From the NCBI RefSeq assembly GCF_932294415.1, contig NC_065544.1:36636310-36700309 (forward strand): DNA of 64,000 bases, written 5' to 3'. Position numbers and translations under genes: made by a program. This stretch comes from Quercus robur (Eukaryota; Streptophyta; Magnoliopsida; Fagales; Fagaceae). A model generated the notes under the pieces. The model was not told where the DNA came from and did not search any database. It saw only the letters and a program-made list of their open reading frames with translations. Below, one piece after another: positions 34,786-47,352 of the stretch (position 1 is its first letter; every line of letters begins with the position of its first letter).

Positions 34786-36215
34786 AAGCCATACTTGAAT
34801 AAAGCATTCCTTAGAATCTTGATGGAAATAACTGCTGTTGGAAGCCAATGGCCATGAGCTTGTCGCAGAAGATTTTGAAGCGAAACAAAACTGTTAACAA
34901 CTTTATTCTGTCTCAATTATGATTTGATGCATTTAAGAAACTTAAATAAGGCCACTAAAGATAGATTTTTGAATACCACTCTGGCAGTTTCTTTTCGTCC
35001 AAATTATACCTTGTTTCGTCCTATATCAATCAAGAGAAGCAAAGAAGGGAAACCTTCATAAAGACAACAACAATTGTGGCTTTCAAATTGAGTAGTGAAT
35101 TTTCTTTCTACTTGAATTTTGTAATTGAAACTCCAATTAAAAGTAGACTCAATCCTCACCCTTTACATGTGTGAATTCTCCAAACCTAGTCAAAAGCATT
35201 TCCCCCCTCCCCCCTCTTTCTGTTAGTGTTTCTTCTAGTGGGAGCATTTTGCAAACGTATCTAGTGGTGTGTGATCTTGCTTTTCTTCCTTATATAGTCA
35301 CTGCCTTGAGAAAGTCACAGGCTGCTGGTAGATCTACCGGTGACTGTTTTGGAACCTGGGGATGGCACTTTGTGTTCTATCTAGGTCCCAATCTTAAGTA
35401 TGCCACACCTCACATGGATGGGGCCCATGTGGTTGGGAGGGGATTAAATCATTCATTCATTTGTTACATACATCTGTTAACTTAAAAGAAAGATTTACAA
35501 TGGTGGTCTTCTTGTCAATCTTTGGGTTTGAGCTACGCCCTGGCTACAGCCTACAGGCAACCAACAAATTCTCTCTCTCTCTCATTGCTTTGTAAATGAA
35601 AAAGTACATCAGTGATAGCAAATTGTGCTGCACACGATGTTTATGATTCTTATTTTTACTAAGGAATATTGCATAGTAATTAGCAAAATGCCCATCAGTT
35701 TTGAGTGTTCCCTTCTTTGATTAAAACTCTGCATTAGAAGGCCTTTCTTTGGCGCATAATTAAGTGTTCTTTGATTCTAATTTTGCATAAGGGGGAAAAA
35801 GAAGGGGAGTGGGGGAAATGGATTTATTCTCAGGGACACTGGTAGGATATTTTATTGACTTGATTGTTGTACATAATTATTGTTCTTCTGAGAATCTGAG
35901 TTGACTGCCTAGCACTGAAAGTAAAGTAAGTGAAATGTTTTATGCAGTATAATGACAAGCTTACTGCGATACTGCCATGTCTCGGTGTCTTTCTTGTTTT
36001 GCATTTATTTATGTCTCTGTTTGACTGAAAATAAATGAACATATCTAGATATCTCTATTCTTTGACCCAATTGCAAGTTACCAGTTGTTTCAAATTGGTA
36101 CTTCAAGCTTCATCTTTTGTATTTAATACAAATTTTATGTAACTTGGGTTAATGTGTTTGGTTATATTTTCTGCTCTATTAAAGAAATACTAAAGAATGT
36201 GTACATTTGGTGCAG
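33983..36215 (+). other. Probable 3' UTR intron of the reticulon gene
   Basis: The stop codon TAG is directly followed by GTAAGT. A plausible acceptor, CATTTGGTGCAG, ends at 36215 with a branch-point-like TACTAAAG about 30 nt before it. If used, a 3' UTR exon starts at 36216. The interval contains an (AT)n run near 34758-34785 and no recognisable gene. Polyadenylation inside the interval is the alternative. Confidence 0.5.
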
Positions 36216-37828
36216 GGTATCAAGTAGCGCAGCAAACTTTGATTAGGAGATTAGAGATGGGTTTTCAATGTATGAAGTTTTTTAGACTTTCTGTTTGCTG
36301 GGATGCTGTCAGTTCATCTTAACTGCCACTTAGCATGGATCAAGGGGAAAAACAACCTCTCAGTTAGCACGATAATCAATCAGGAGTACGTCTGACACTA
36401 ATAGATACCACATTGGGGAGAATGTTCAAAAATTTTCTTTCTTTCTTCCATATATATATATATATTTTTAATTTGGGTTTTTTCCTGGGGATTCGTATTC
36501 TTAAAATTTTTGGTGTATGGTTGTTTGTCCTTATGATTGTTTGAAAATTTGGTTCTGCCCTTTGTGTTCATCTCCTCTGGATGAAATTATTTCCCTATGG
36601 TGAGGGGGAAACTTGTGCTTGGCAATGAAATGTTGAATTTTTAGATTCCCTAATGTGCCTTATGCCTTTTTCCCATAGTTTTTCAAATGTCGTTTATTTT
36701 TCAAATGATGTTTCAGTGACTAGTTGCGCCTATGACCTCTAACTCAAATGATCCTCTTCGTATAGTTATGGAATGAAGGGTAGGGTCTTGGGCGTTAGAC
36801 CTATTGGGTGTGTCTGATTTGAATTATAAGAAATTGTTATGAGAAAAGTTGAGAGTCTGCACATTGCAAATGTGTTTGATGAATCTATGTGACTTTGTCA
36901 AGAAGATGATTGGGCATTAGACCTATTGGGTGTTTCTAATTTGAATTATAAGAAATTGTTATGAGAAAAGTTGAGAGTCTGCACATTGCAAATGTGATTG
37001 ATGAATCTATGTGACTTTGTCAAGAAGATGACAGCATAAGAGCTCTCTCTAGAGCTATGGTCATTATTCATCAGTGAAATGAAAAAGGTAATGGTTATCA
37101 GTTGTCAGTAAACTTGTAAGGGAGGGGAATGTTTGCCAGGCAGAATTTTATAGATTAGGGTACTTAAAAAGTTTTAAAACCAAAATATGGCATTTTTGGG
37201 AATTACTAGCATCTTTTAGTGGTTATCAACCATAAGTAAGACAGATGACATTGCGTGGTCCTTTAATAAATATAATTTCATGTAGTTACATGGATCATCC
37301 CTCTTGACTCTTTCAGAATGATGCTCCATGTAGTTGTCTGTGAGACAGTGAGAGGGACTCACCAATGATCATGGTAGTAAGTGTATAGTTCATCAATGAT
37401 CTTATAATATAGTGTGATACTGTTTATTTCAAAATATTGAATAGCGGAGCAAGGATAAATGTGTGTTTGAGAGACTGAGACACAGAAGGTGCTATTCTAC
37501 TCCAGATTGATTACAGTTTGGCATTTGATGGCCTCATAGAGCGTAGACGCAAGCTAAATCAAGTTAAACCTTTTCTCCTGCAACATTTTAGGAATGTTAG
37601 TAATATTCTTGTGATTTTATAACAAGCACATAAAGTTGCATTTCCTAGGATGCTCAAGCCTATCATGTGCCTTTCTCCCTGTATTTTCTCCAAATTTATC
37701 GAATTTAACAATCTAAATTATATAGCTGTGGCCTATTGTCATGGTTGTGCTGTTAATCTTGTATTTTGCATTAGAATAATTACATGGATTGGTATTGCGG
37801 TGGATACGGAAGGTTTTGCACACTATAG

Positions 37829-37831
<3 letters not shown>
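36216..37831. other. Probable reticulon 3' UTR exon, then intergenic DNA
   Basis: The first 400 bp could be the last 3' UTR exon. A SINE-like box A (CCTCTAACTCAAATGATCC) is at about 36738. A 123-bp tandem duplication follows. No further gene is seen. Confidence 0.4.
36788..37033. repeat. 123-bp tandem duplication
   Basis: Two adjacent units starting TTGGGCRTTAGACCTATTGG (36788 and 36911) differ at only about three positions. Each contains TTGTTATGAGAAAAGTTGAG and ends TTTGTCAAGAAGATGA. Confidence 0.9.
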
Positions 37832-37859
<28 letters not shown>

Positions 37860-37866
37860 GTGAAGG
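37832..37866 (-). mobile_element. Possible tail-only retroposon insertion
   Basis: About 27 Ts with a short leader (minus reading: CCTTCAC then As) lie between CACACTATAGATG (37819-37831) and CACCCTGTAGATG (37867-37879), 13 bp with two mismatches. It is older or weaker than the perfect examples. Confidence 0.4.
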
Positions 37867-38141
37867 CACCCTGTAGATGGTTTCTTTTTGTATTTAAGCT
37901 GTTTATGTAATCACCACAAAGAGGAGCTCGCAACCAACAAAGTAAGAAATCTTATTCACAATCATAAGTACAATAATACTAGAAACAAATGATGCTGAAA
38001 TAACTAGAATGTAAAGCACTCAAATAGAGAACCAAGATAGATTCCAATATGTTCGAAAAACAATACAAGTAGTAATGCAAAGAATCATCCAAGCCAAGCT
38101 AGATGGAAGAATGGAAATGCAGCATCTCAAGGACTAGTGCT

Positions 38142-38567
38142 TCAATTTGATGGGGGTGGGGAGAAGAAAGGAATTGTTGGAATTGTGGTTGGAATGTTGG
38201 GAATTGAAGGGATTGTGGTTGGAATGGTGGGCAATGGAGTAGCTGGCAGAGGAGGCAGCGTAACCTTGGGAACTGTGGGCATGGTTGGCAGCGTCGGAAC
38301 TTGGGTGCTTGGCAATGGCGGCAATGTGGACTTTGGAAGAGTTGGTTGAGTTGGCAGTGTTGGCAATGGTGGCAATGTGGTAGTTGGTAGTGTTGGCACT
38401 GATGGTAGAGGAGGCAATGTAGCCTTGGGCAAAGATGGGATTGTAGGCAATCCCAATGCTGGAGGTGGAGCAGCTGGTGTGTCCAAAAGATAGCGAGCTG
38501 CTATGCACACGTCGAGTGACAGCATGATGATCATAGAGAGAAGGAAACAATACTTGGAAAAAGCCAT
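38142..38567 (-). CDS. PELPK-type proline-rich cell-wall protein
   Basis: A single 141-aa exon. I chose the ATG at 38567 rather than the in-frame codon 20 residues upstream because it starts directly with a good signal peptide (MAFSKYCFLLSMIIMLSLDV, cleavage near CIA-A). The mature part opens ARYLLDTPAAPPP and is then almost wholly Pro/Leu/Thr/Ile, with repeats such as LPKATLPPLP, LPTTTLPPLP, LPKSTLPPLP and VPKVTLPPLP. This layout matches small secreted PELPK/periaxin-like plant proteins, thought to act in the wall. It is divergent from TIC21, about 900 bp apart. A TATA box lies about 105 bp upstream. The complementary strand is also open for a long way because of the repeats; I treat that as a shadow. 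Confidence 0.88.
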   Translation of the reverse strand: MAFSKYCFLLSMIIMLSLDVCIAARYLLDTPAAPPPALGLPTIPSLPKATLPPLPSVPTLPTTTLPPLPTLPTQPTLPKSTLPPLPSTQVPTLPTMPTVPKVTLPPLPATPLPTIPTTIPSIPNIPTTIPTIPFFSPPPSN

Positions 38568-38670
38568 GGTTTCAAGTGATAGAAGCAGCAAGTTCTCTCC
38601 AAAGCGGTTTGCTTGTAGTCTTGGCAAGTGGTCTTAGACTCTTAATTGAACACAACATGTAGCCGATGGT

Positions 38671-38678
38671 ATTTATAG
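38671..38678 (-). promoter_or_regulatory. TATA box of the proline-rich protein gene
   Basis: On the minus strand the sequence is CTATAAATACC, a near-perfect plant TATA box, about 105 bp upstream of the ATG. Confidence 0.7.
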
Positions 38679-38928
38679 AGTTCTATTGTTGATGGATTTT
38701 GAGCTCTAGGAAGAATTATTGGGAGTTTGATGAAATATGGTTGTAGGAAGCATGAAAGAAACATTAGTTAGTTCACCTTCCTAACAAATAACAATATAAA
38801 TTAGAAGTTCTAGACTACTATCTAATCTATGGATTGACACATAAGAAGGCTTTAGGAAATCAAACCTACCAGGTTATCAACTTATGACCCATCAAAATAT
38901 GTAACAAGTATTTTAGAGGAGTAATGCT

Positions 38929-39102
38929 AGAACCACAAAAACTTACACAATTGTTGCCACAACTTGCCATGTGACGAGTTGAGAGTAGTAAAAAAGTGGT
39001 GGGTCTATGTGGGTGCACAACTCCACCACTCACCCCTCACAACTTGCAATGTAATGAGTTGTAACAAAAATTGTGTAAGTTTTTATGGTCCTAGCATTTT
39101 TA
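38929..39102. mobile_element. Inverted-repeat MITE between the divergent genes
   Basis: The left arm AATGCTAGAACCACAAAAAC then TTACACAATTGTTG pairs with the right arm ending CAAAAATTGTGTAAG then TTTTTATGGTCCTAGCATT. The arms are about 60 bp and 85% complementary, including the inner CAACTTGCCATGTGACGAG and CTTGCAATGTAATGAG words. No clear target duplication was found. Confidence 0.6.
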
Positions 39103-39469
39103 ATGGTTCTCCCTCGCCTCTCTCTCATTCTTTTTGGGCCAAAGTTTGAACAAACCACTCCAACAATTAGCCACAGGCCTTTAAACAAAGTAGTGCGAAT
39201 AAAATCCAAAAACAAACCCCCAAATAAATGGACATCCATTATTAGCCCCACAAGGTTGTGAACCCATATATGCATAGGTTCACAAACAATACCAAAAAAT
39301 GGTGCACCAACCAAGCCCACACCAAAGTATTTGATAGCTTCCTCAAATCAAAAATATACTCGCAACTCTCTCTCTCTCTCTCTCAGTAGGCAGTACTCAG
39401 CGAGCAAAGACAAAGCCATCACAGGTGAGTCGACAGCAAAGCAGATCACTTCACCTCCTTGAAGAAACA

Positions 39470-42400
39470 ATGCAAACGCTTCTGTTGCCATCGACGGCGG
39501 TGGCAGCGGGACCCTCATCCTCTACTTCTCACTTCCCCTCTCGTCGACCAATCCCAGCCCGCCACGTCTCCAATTTCACTCTCTCCCTTCCTCATACTAG
39601 TAACTCTAAAACCCTCCGATCCCTTAGTTTTCCTTGGCCCTCTTATGCTGCTCCCGCCCACAGAGGACCCAAGCTCTCCTTCACTGTTAGGGCTTCTCAA
39701 ATTTCCACACCCAACGATGACACTGAGAAGGCAAAGCTCACCCAGGTTGCTTCTCTTTCTCATCTTCAAACTTCAATTTGGTTGCTCTGAAAGACGCTGG
39801 TTTTACTCAAAATTCAATTTATGTCAATTGGGTTGTTTTGCTTTCTTTATTTTTAGTCTTTGGATAATGTGTAGTTGTAATTAGAGCAACAAATACAATG
39901 CTGAGTTTGAGTAATTTTTGGGTTTTGGAAATGTTTGTAAAATCATAGGTAATGACTTTTATTTATCAAGAATTTTATATAATTGAATTTTTTTTTTTTT
40001 TGACAACCCTCAAGGTGATTAGAGATTAAAATCTATAAAGTATTCAACTTTTACTTTACTTTTATCTTAAAGAAAAATGTACAATATCTATAGACTAGAT
40101 GGTGTGTTGCATTGAATTGATAAGAAATTTGATGATGTAATTATCAAAGCTTATAAAATTGAATTATAAGTTAATGAATTGAGAGTTACATCGGTTTAAC
40201 ATTAACAAAGAGTTACACTGAGTGTAATTATATATGTACACGTTTGTTTTGAATTAACACACATTGCAAAATTTATATTAATGGCATTTCATTTGCTAAA
40301 ATTTTGGTAAAATCATGTGCTTTTTGCATAAAAACCTAAGATTTTCACATTTTATAGATAAGATAGTTATTAATATCTGATTATCTCGATATGTTGTGAG
40401 CATGAAGAGAAAATACGATCTAATTGTGCATTTGTGTAAGATATTCATCAAATAAAAGTTATTGAATTTTGTAACATTGCAAAGAATTACACTATTTTTA
40501 ACTTGAACACCCCCCCCCCCCCCCCAAAAAAAACAAAACACACAGGCACACATACACACACACACGCATAAGTTGCTTTAAATTCTGCATTAGGGTTTTC
40601 CTCATCATATTTAAACTGTGTCTACAATTTGAAGTTGATTAATACTAAATGAGGTAAGCGATTTGGATGGTGTAGGTGGCGAAAAGATTAGAGAACACTT
40701 CGAGGAGTTTCAAGAGGTATGGTACCATGGGGTTTTGGGGACAGCTTGTATGCACTGTTGTGGCTGCCGTGATTCTTTCGTTTTCAGTTGTTATTACTGG
40801 GAAGGTCTCATCGCCTGCTACTTTTTATGCTACTGCTGGTGGTATTGCAGCAGCGTTCATTTCGGTGTTTTGGTCATTTGGGTATATTCGGCTTTCAGAT
40901 AAGCTTCGACGAACTGCCAATGATCCTTCAAAGGTATTGGCATTGCTAAAAAAGGCTTAATATTTTAGTTTTAGTATGGTCTAATTGACCTACATATTGT
41001 GTTTTACTATGATAATTGAAGTTAGTGAATGTATATGAAATCAAATGTGAAAATGACTGCATATTCCAACTGAATTGTATAAGCCTTCTTGAACTTTGTC
41101 TGATTGGTGATAGTACTGTTTTTAGTTGAATGCCACTTTACATTGTAATAAATTGACTAGATATGTATGTGTTTGATAATGTCGTTTCATAAGTGAATGT
41201 ACCCTTGGAGTGGGCAGAATGTGTATTTTAGTATTATATTCATAAAACCTACTAAGTTTCTGTGTTCTATTACTTGCTTGTGGTGTTCAGGCTCCTCCCC
41301 GTGCTGATGTTGTGAAAAGCTTAAAAAATGGCATAGTAGTAAACCTACTTGGACTGGGTGCTGCCATTCTTGGCATGCAAGCTACAGTGGGATTGTTGGT
41401 TGCCAAGGCTCTTACTTCCTCTGCGAATCCTTACTACCAGGGAATCGCTCCTGGATACAGTCCTGTTCTCGCTTTGGATGTATTCTTGGTGCAGGTACTC
41501 ATTTGACATAGTATAACTTTCCAATTGAAAAATTAACGAAGTTTTGAATTGGAACACATCAGAATACTAAGCAGTCTTATAGCATGACAAATTTTCAACC
41601 TGGCCCTTGTGAGTGTCTAATATTTTCTATTATCAGCAAAACCATACATGTATAAAAGTTTCTTAAATTTCAAAGTGAGTGATTGTTTCAGGGCCCATTC
41701 TAGAAATTACTAGCTTTCAGTGGCTTGGTTTCTATTCATGTCATTTTTTGCCAGCCATAATTGTTCTTTCTGCTATTGCTGGCTCGTCTTGTCACTGTTC
41801 TTCCCAAATTTCAGAAAGAATTAGAAACAGACTTTTTAACACTGTAGAGCATAGAGAAGGTGAATCATTTGAAGTTGAAGTCAAATTAAAGGAGCTCCAA
41901 GGGACCTGGAGCCCTTTATAAGCATCATATTGTGTGAGCTAAAAACCATAAAAACTTGCTTTGCCTTAGAAAAAGAAAAGAATCGAGATGAACCCTGAAG
42001 GAAAACAAAAGAACAAAAAAGAATATAGATATACCTAAATTGGTTACATTTTTGCTTTGTAATGAGTTGAAAGAGTTTTGAATCCTGGAAGTGCATTTTT
42101 CTTCTCAAGTCAAGTTTAATATTCAACTATGCCAAGACAAACTTTCATTGGATATGTCCCAAAAGCTTTGGATCAGTAAAATTAGTGGATTTTTATTTTT
42201 TAATCAACTGAGTTGGGGATAAAACTAGCTACCAACCACTTCCTAAATCCTGCAGAAGCAAGAGTGTTTTGCACTAGATACGACTTTCTGAGCTGGTGGG
42301 TTCCAAAAGAGTTAATTGAAGATCAAGTTTTAAGCTAATCGTTAATTTAAATTAACACGTGTAGTTTAGTTCTTCCCTATTAAAATAATACCATTGTCAT

Positions 42401-42534
42401 CCATTTATTTCTTTTTGCAGGCATCAGCAAACACCATCCTTTCTCATTTCCTGGGGCTTGTTTTCTCATTAGAGTTGTTGCGATCAGTGACATTACCACC
42501 TTCAGAAAGTATTCCTGTTCCTAGGGTTGCATAA
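39470..42534 (+). CDS. TIC21: TIC21 / PIC1 chloroplast inner-envelope protein
   Basis: Four exons, 39470-39745, 40676-40933, 41291-41494 and 42421-42534, all in phase 0 with GT/AG borders, give 283 aa (Arabidopsis TIC21 is 296). Residues 1 to about 75 are Ser/Pro/Arg-rich and end FTVRASQ, a typical transit peptide. Four hydrophobic segments follow, near residues 107-130 (LVCTVVAAVILSFSVV), 135-158 (FYATAGGIAAAFISVFWSFG), 192-215 (LLGLGAAILGMQATVGLLVA) and 236-265. Conserved blocks are RLSDKLRRTANDPSKAPPRA and NPYYQGIAPGYSPVLALDVF. The Arabidopsis protein (also CIA5/PIC1) has been assigned both to protein import and to iron uptake across the inner envelope. The ATG at 39470 is the only good start in frame. 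Confidence 0.95.
40510..40525. repeat. C16 run in TIC21 intron 1
   Basis: Sixteen consecutive Cs, then As and (CA)n to about 40565; on the transcript's opposite strand this is a G-run. Confidence 0.8.
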
Positions 42535-45500
42535 ACTCTTCCTTTGGGTAGTTGACATAATGTATTTCTAAGGTGAGATCATGTTCTTGGAGCCCTGGTT
42601 ACTCATGACAAGAAAATTCATTTTTCTGTGTGAGAACTTGAAGTTGTGTGCATTCCTTTTTCCAAAATCTTGCAGCCGATGTTTCCTAATGTAATATATC
42701 AATACTTGTACTTGAAACCCTGAGGAAGAAGTTAATGCTTCCAAATGAGGGAGGTATGAGGTTGCATTAAGTTGCAGAGATAATGGCTAAAGTTGAGGGT
42801 GGATGGCTTTATCCTGTATGCCTGAGAGCCTTGATAATGTTTGAATGTGAGGCCTCCCTCACCCAATAATCTTTATTTGCCTGTTTATGCTTTATTGTTT
42901 TCTATTTTTTTATGGGATTAGTTCAAAAAAAAAAAAATCTTAGATATTATAAATTTATTCTATTTATTTGTATTATTAAAAAACTACTAATTATATTATT
43001 TAGAACCCCACCATTTCGACCATTGGTTAGACCACAACAATCGAGGACCATCTTTTTTGGTTCTTTGTCCAGTCTAGGTTTTTAAAGAACGGTATTTGTA
43101 TGAATGTGTACCCACAAACTACAATTTATTTTACTGTCAACTCTTTAATTTGATATTAATTTGCCATTAATATTTTAATCTAGATGCTACTTTGATCAGT
43201 GTGGTATTAACCTTAAATTAGGGTATTTAATTTAGAATTTTGTTGTTTATTGTGCACATTATAAATATAGGATTACTGTAATTAACCTAAAGTTAGAAGT
43301 GATGAAGGTTAGAGCTCGTGAGTTAAGCTCATAGGCTGCTCTCATTAGTCATTACCCTATCTACAGGTTAAAGGTATGATGAATTGAGATTTTGTAGACG
43401 AAAAATTTTAGAATCACAACCAATTCTACACCAATTTTCACAACCATACGATGAGACTGACAGTGAAAAAAAAAAAAAAAAAAAAAAAAAAGTAGTGAGT
43501 TTATGTGAAAGTGACAATGCACTAATGGAAGATGAATCAGTCTCTACTTTTAAGTACTTTCTACTGGGCCAGGAGGCCCAGTGGATACACATAGGGAGCT
43601 GTTTACTGATTGTCAATGCGCCAGGGCTTAACTACCAAACATAACTCTAACCTTTAAATATAATTTCTTTTTGGAAAATTAGTTGAGGCATGGTTCCCAT
43701 TGAGGTGGCAAAGTTGTGATTAGTGTATTATCATTCATTTCATATAGGACATTCTATTTTTATTGTATACCAGTTATAACTTATAACATAACAACTTGAG
43801 CATTATTGGGAAAAAAATTTGTGTTACACCATAAGTAGACTTATTGAATCTTTCACTTTAGAAAAGGGTCCCCCTCTCCAAAAATTTTAAAAAGGTCTCT
43901 AGGCCCTCTATTGCATAAACAAAATGTCATTAAAATTGTGCAAAAATATCCAAAAAAAATTGTAGAATAATTATTAATTTTTTAAAAAGAAAAAATATAG
44001 GTGCATTTTGCATGCTTTCCCCACCTCTAACTCCGAGAAGGCACTTAATTTAATCCAATTAAAACTTAATTTAATCAAATTGAAACTCTGACTGTTTCAT
44101 CAAGGGAAAAAAGAAATTCATAGTATAAAAAGTTAAATAAATAGTATTTAAGTGATATTTAAATACTAAGAAATCACACTTAGATTTATGCCTTTAGCCT
44201 GAAATTGTATTGAGATGACTCTTAGCAAAGAATAACATATCTCTAAGAAATAATATTATAAATTGAGAGTATATATTAATCATCGAATTTAGAAAATTGT
44301 TTATGGGAAGTTGAAAAAGTTATCAAAACAGTTAACTACTTTTTTATTTTTTCATAAAATGTTTCTTAAAATTGTTTATTAATATATGCCATTATTAGGA
44401 CACATATTAGTAAAACCTTTAAATTTATAACTCACCTATAGATACAGTACAATATGTAAAATTGCATTGACAGGTAAAACTTTAATCCTGAATCATTATG
44501 TGTCAGTGTGATATAATTGCAACAGTTAGCCATCAATTTTATTAAACAGCAGTTGGCATCTAAATTAACATAATTGTTTTCACCTATGCAATGAATGAAA
44601 AGAACACGGTTATGGAAACTTCTCAACTCTGGAGATTAAAGTGATTTGCATTATGGACTTTAAATTATATGTGTCCTTTTAAACATTATAGTTGGGTACG
44701 ATAATGCATGCGAGGTTGTGTCATAGGCAGGAAAACCTTGAATAAGATGAGTTTTAAAGGAGAGGTTGAAGTGTGCATTACTATATGGTCATGAAGGGAT
44801 TTCCTTTTACTGGATGAGAAATGATATTTATAGCCTGTGGAGATCATAAAATATTACTATTAGTATAGTGGGTGAGGTCGTTCAAGAAACTACAATTGCA
44901 ATGCCTTCATTCTGTTTCTCTCGTGCACACTCGCTTCAAACTTCATACAAGTTTTTTTTTTTTTTCAAATAATTCTCCCAAGAAAAAATAAAAGGTAAAG
45001 TGGTCGAAAACTGTAATGGGATAATACATCAAATGCGGGTCAGTCAAAAAACAAACTCACCCTATACTGAAGTCCATATTGTCTAAGAAGATCAAGCTAT
45101 GTAGATGGTCATGGTCACCACCTATGGATCCATCCATTCTTCATGCTCAATCGGCCACAATAGTAACCCACAAAAATAGTGCCTACTAACATTCAAAAGT
45201 TGTAGAATTTATCCAATCTCCTTATATATTGGACTACTACCTTTACACACGTCCCCTCAACTGACCTGAGTGAACGACTAATTAACAATCTACTCCTAAT
45301 TTTAAAACAATCTCTCACCAAATACGGCATTCCCATGCTCTATAGATACGCCTCCTTTTTGCTAAATTAGGTATAGAACCACACTTGTTGAGACTCAACC
45401 ATTTTGATTTTTCTTCTTCTCCCATAAGTCTACTAAGTTAACCATAGAGCCTTCTTGGCTAACCTTTAGGTTGACTAGGGCCAAACTAAGGTTTCTCTTT

Positions 45501-46629
45501 CTTAACAGATTATAAGGATTTATCACTATTTGAACCTGAAGTTCTTATTGCAATTTTGTTTCTTCTATGAATTTTTTTTTTCCACCCATAACTATGCTAA
45601 GAGTGTACTAATCACTTCTTCTATATGGGGTAAGGGAGGCAATTGCCTCCAGTCCCACTAAAAATTTCGCAGCGCGTGTGTTTTTTTTCCCATCCCATCT
45701 ATCCATCTTCAAAAATGATTTTTTTTTTTTGGGATTTCTTAATGTATTTATTTTTAATTAATGTCAAATTTTATTTAAAAGGAAAATATTTCCTATTATA
45801 AGTTGAAATTTCAAAACCTATCCTTTCAAAAAATAAAAATAGAATTAAAATCAAAGCCTATAAAAGTGAAACAAAGATTGAAGAAAAAGGAAATGAGGTA
45901 AGAGTTTTGATTGAAAAGAGAAAAGAAGAACATTATTTTTATCTTCTAAAAGTGATAATTTTTTTTTTTTAAAAGAACTCAAATTATTAATCTAATGATT
46001 TATTTATATAATAATTTATTCTTGTTCATAAAAATTTGTATACGAATCATAAAATATAAGGATGTCTAGTTTAGCTAATAAACTCTAAAATTTTAGGTGC
46101 ATGAGTATAGTTTTAAAAATGTTACATTTTCATCATACATGAGTTTATATTAACTAGAATATTGAAATTCACTAGTTGTACTAGATGCTTGTTTAACTAC
46201 TAAAATTATTTTCATGTAAATTGTAAATGAAATTTTGAAATAAATAAAAACCACATAATAACCTATTTATGTGTAAAAAAGAAAAAGAAATTTAACACAA
46301 TATAATTAATGCTATTTAAAAAAAAAAAGATTTTCTTGCATTAAAAAAAAATGTATTCATGTTAATGGTTTTGATTTATTTATGTGCGTATCGTGTACAA
46401 ATTTTATTCTTATGAAATCAAATTCTGACTGTTGTCAAAGATTATTCATGCATTCTCTCAATTATTTTATTTGTTTCTTTTGCATTACTTTATACACCTA
46501 CTCAAAGCTCTGTAAACTTTCTACATGTGATAACAAAAAACACAAACCCACCAAATTCTTTCCACATCTCAATCTACATAATATTTTTCACTCGAAAAAT
46601 GTTACATCAAATAATTTGTGCTAGGAAGG
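42535..46629. other. TIC21 3' UTR and AT-rich intergenic DNA
   Basis: The first 300 bp are probably 3' UTR. Beyond that are poly(A) and poly(T) runs (one of about 27 As at 43467-43491) and no recognisable gene. A word AGGCAATTGCCTCC near 45640 resembles the sub-terminal part of some hAT derivatives, but no element could be delimited. Confidence 0.5.
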
Positions 46630-46800
46630 ATTCGTTTAGGATCTGCTTATCTTATTGAAATTGAAAATTTTTTGCTGAAAGTACTATAAATAAAAATAAA
46701 AGTTAATTGAAATAACACAATAGGACCCATAAATAGTATCAAAAAATATAATGAGACTCATCAATAATAGTAAAAATAAATTGAGAAACATATACTAAAA
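46630..46800. mobile_element. Non-autonomous DNA element, family A copy 2
   Basis: GGATCTGCTTATCTTATTG, then TTTGCTGAAAGTACTATAAAT, ATAGGACCCATAAATAGTA and AATAGTAAAAATAAATTGAG follow the same order as the copy at 30757-30958. The 3' end is eroded. Confidence 0.55.
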
Positions 46801-47261
46801 TCCAAAAAAAAAAAAAAAATTAAAATAAAATAAAATTGCTGGCCCAATATCTGAAAAGTAAACTTACAAGGATGGCTATCGACCCGCTTGTTACGTCCGT
46901 GACACTCAAAAAAGTTAAGTGTAAGGATGAAAAGAAGTTGAAAATTATTGGCCCTCTTTCACGGGTCTTGTCTTGTTTACTGATTACTACAGCTTGTAGT
47001 ACCAAAATTCAGTTCAAACTCAAATTGATGACTCTGTTTGCCAATCAAGAAAAGAAAAATATGTACAAACCGCCGTGCCAAAACAACCTAACTTGAAGCA
47101 ATTTTGAAAAGAATATTATTACAAATCATTGTCATAATTTGAACTGGCATAAATCATTATCAAACAAACTGGTCTTACTTGGTCTCTTACGCTCATGATA
47201 GACTCTGATAAGTTTTTTATGACTTTTATAGAAACATGCCACATTTCAAATCACAATTAGG

Positions 47262-47352
47262 GTTCATTTGAAAATGGTTTATTTTGTTAAAATTAAAATT
47301 TTTTGATGAAAATGTGTAGAAAAAAAACTAAAAGTTGAACTTTTGGAGTAAT
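47262..47352. mobile_element. Non-autonomous DNA element, family A fragment
   Basis: GGGTTCATTTGAAAATGG, TTTATTTTGTTAAAATTAA and TAATAGGACCCAC match the left half of family A; the right half is missing or unrecognisable. Confidence 0.4.

Noticed and set aside
35171-35485. Open frame inside the suspected reticulon 3' UTR intron
   Set aside because: No recognisable domain; the composition is non-coding.
38137-38349. Gly/Val-rich plus-strand frame opposite the proline-rich protein
   Set aside because: It is the antisense shadow of the Pro/Leu/Thr repeats and has no signal or domain of its own.
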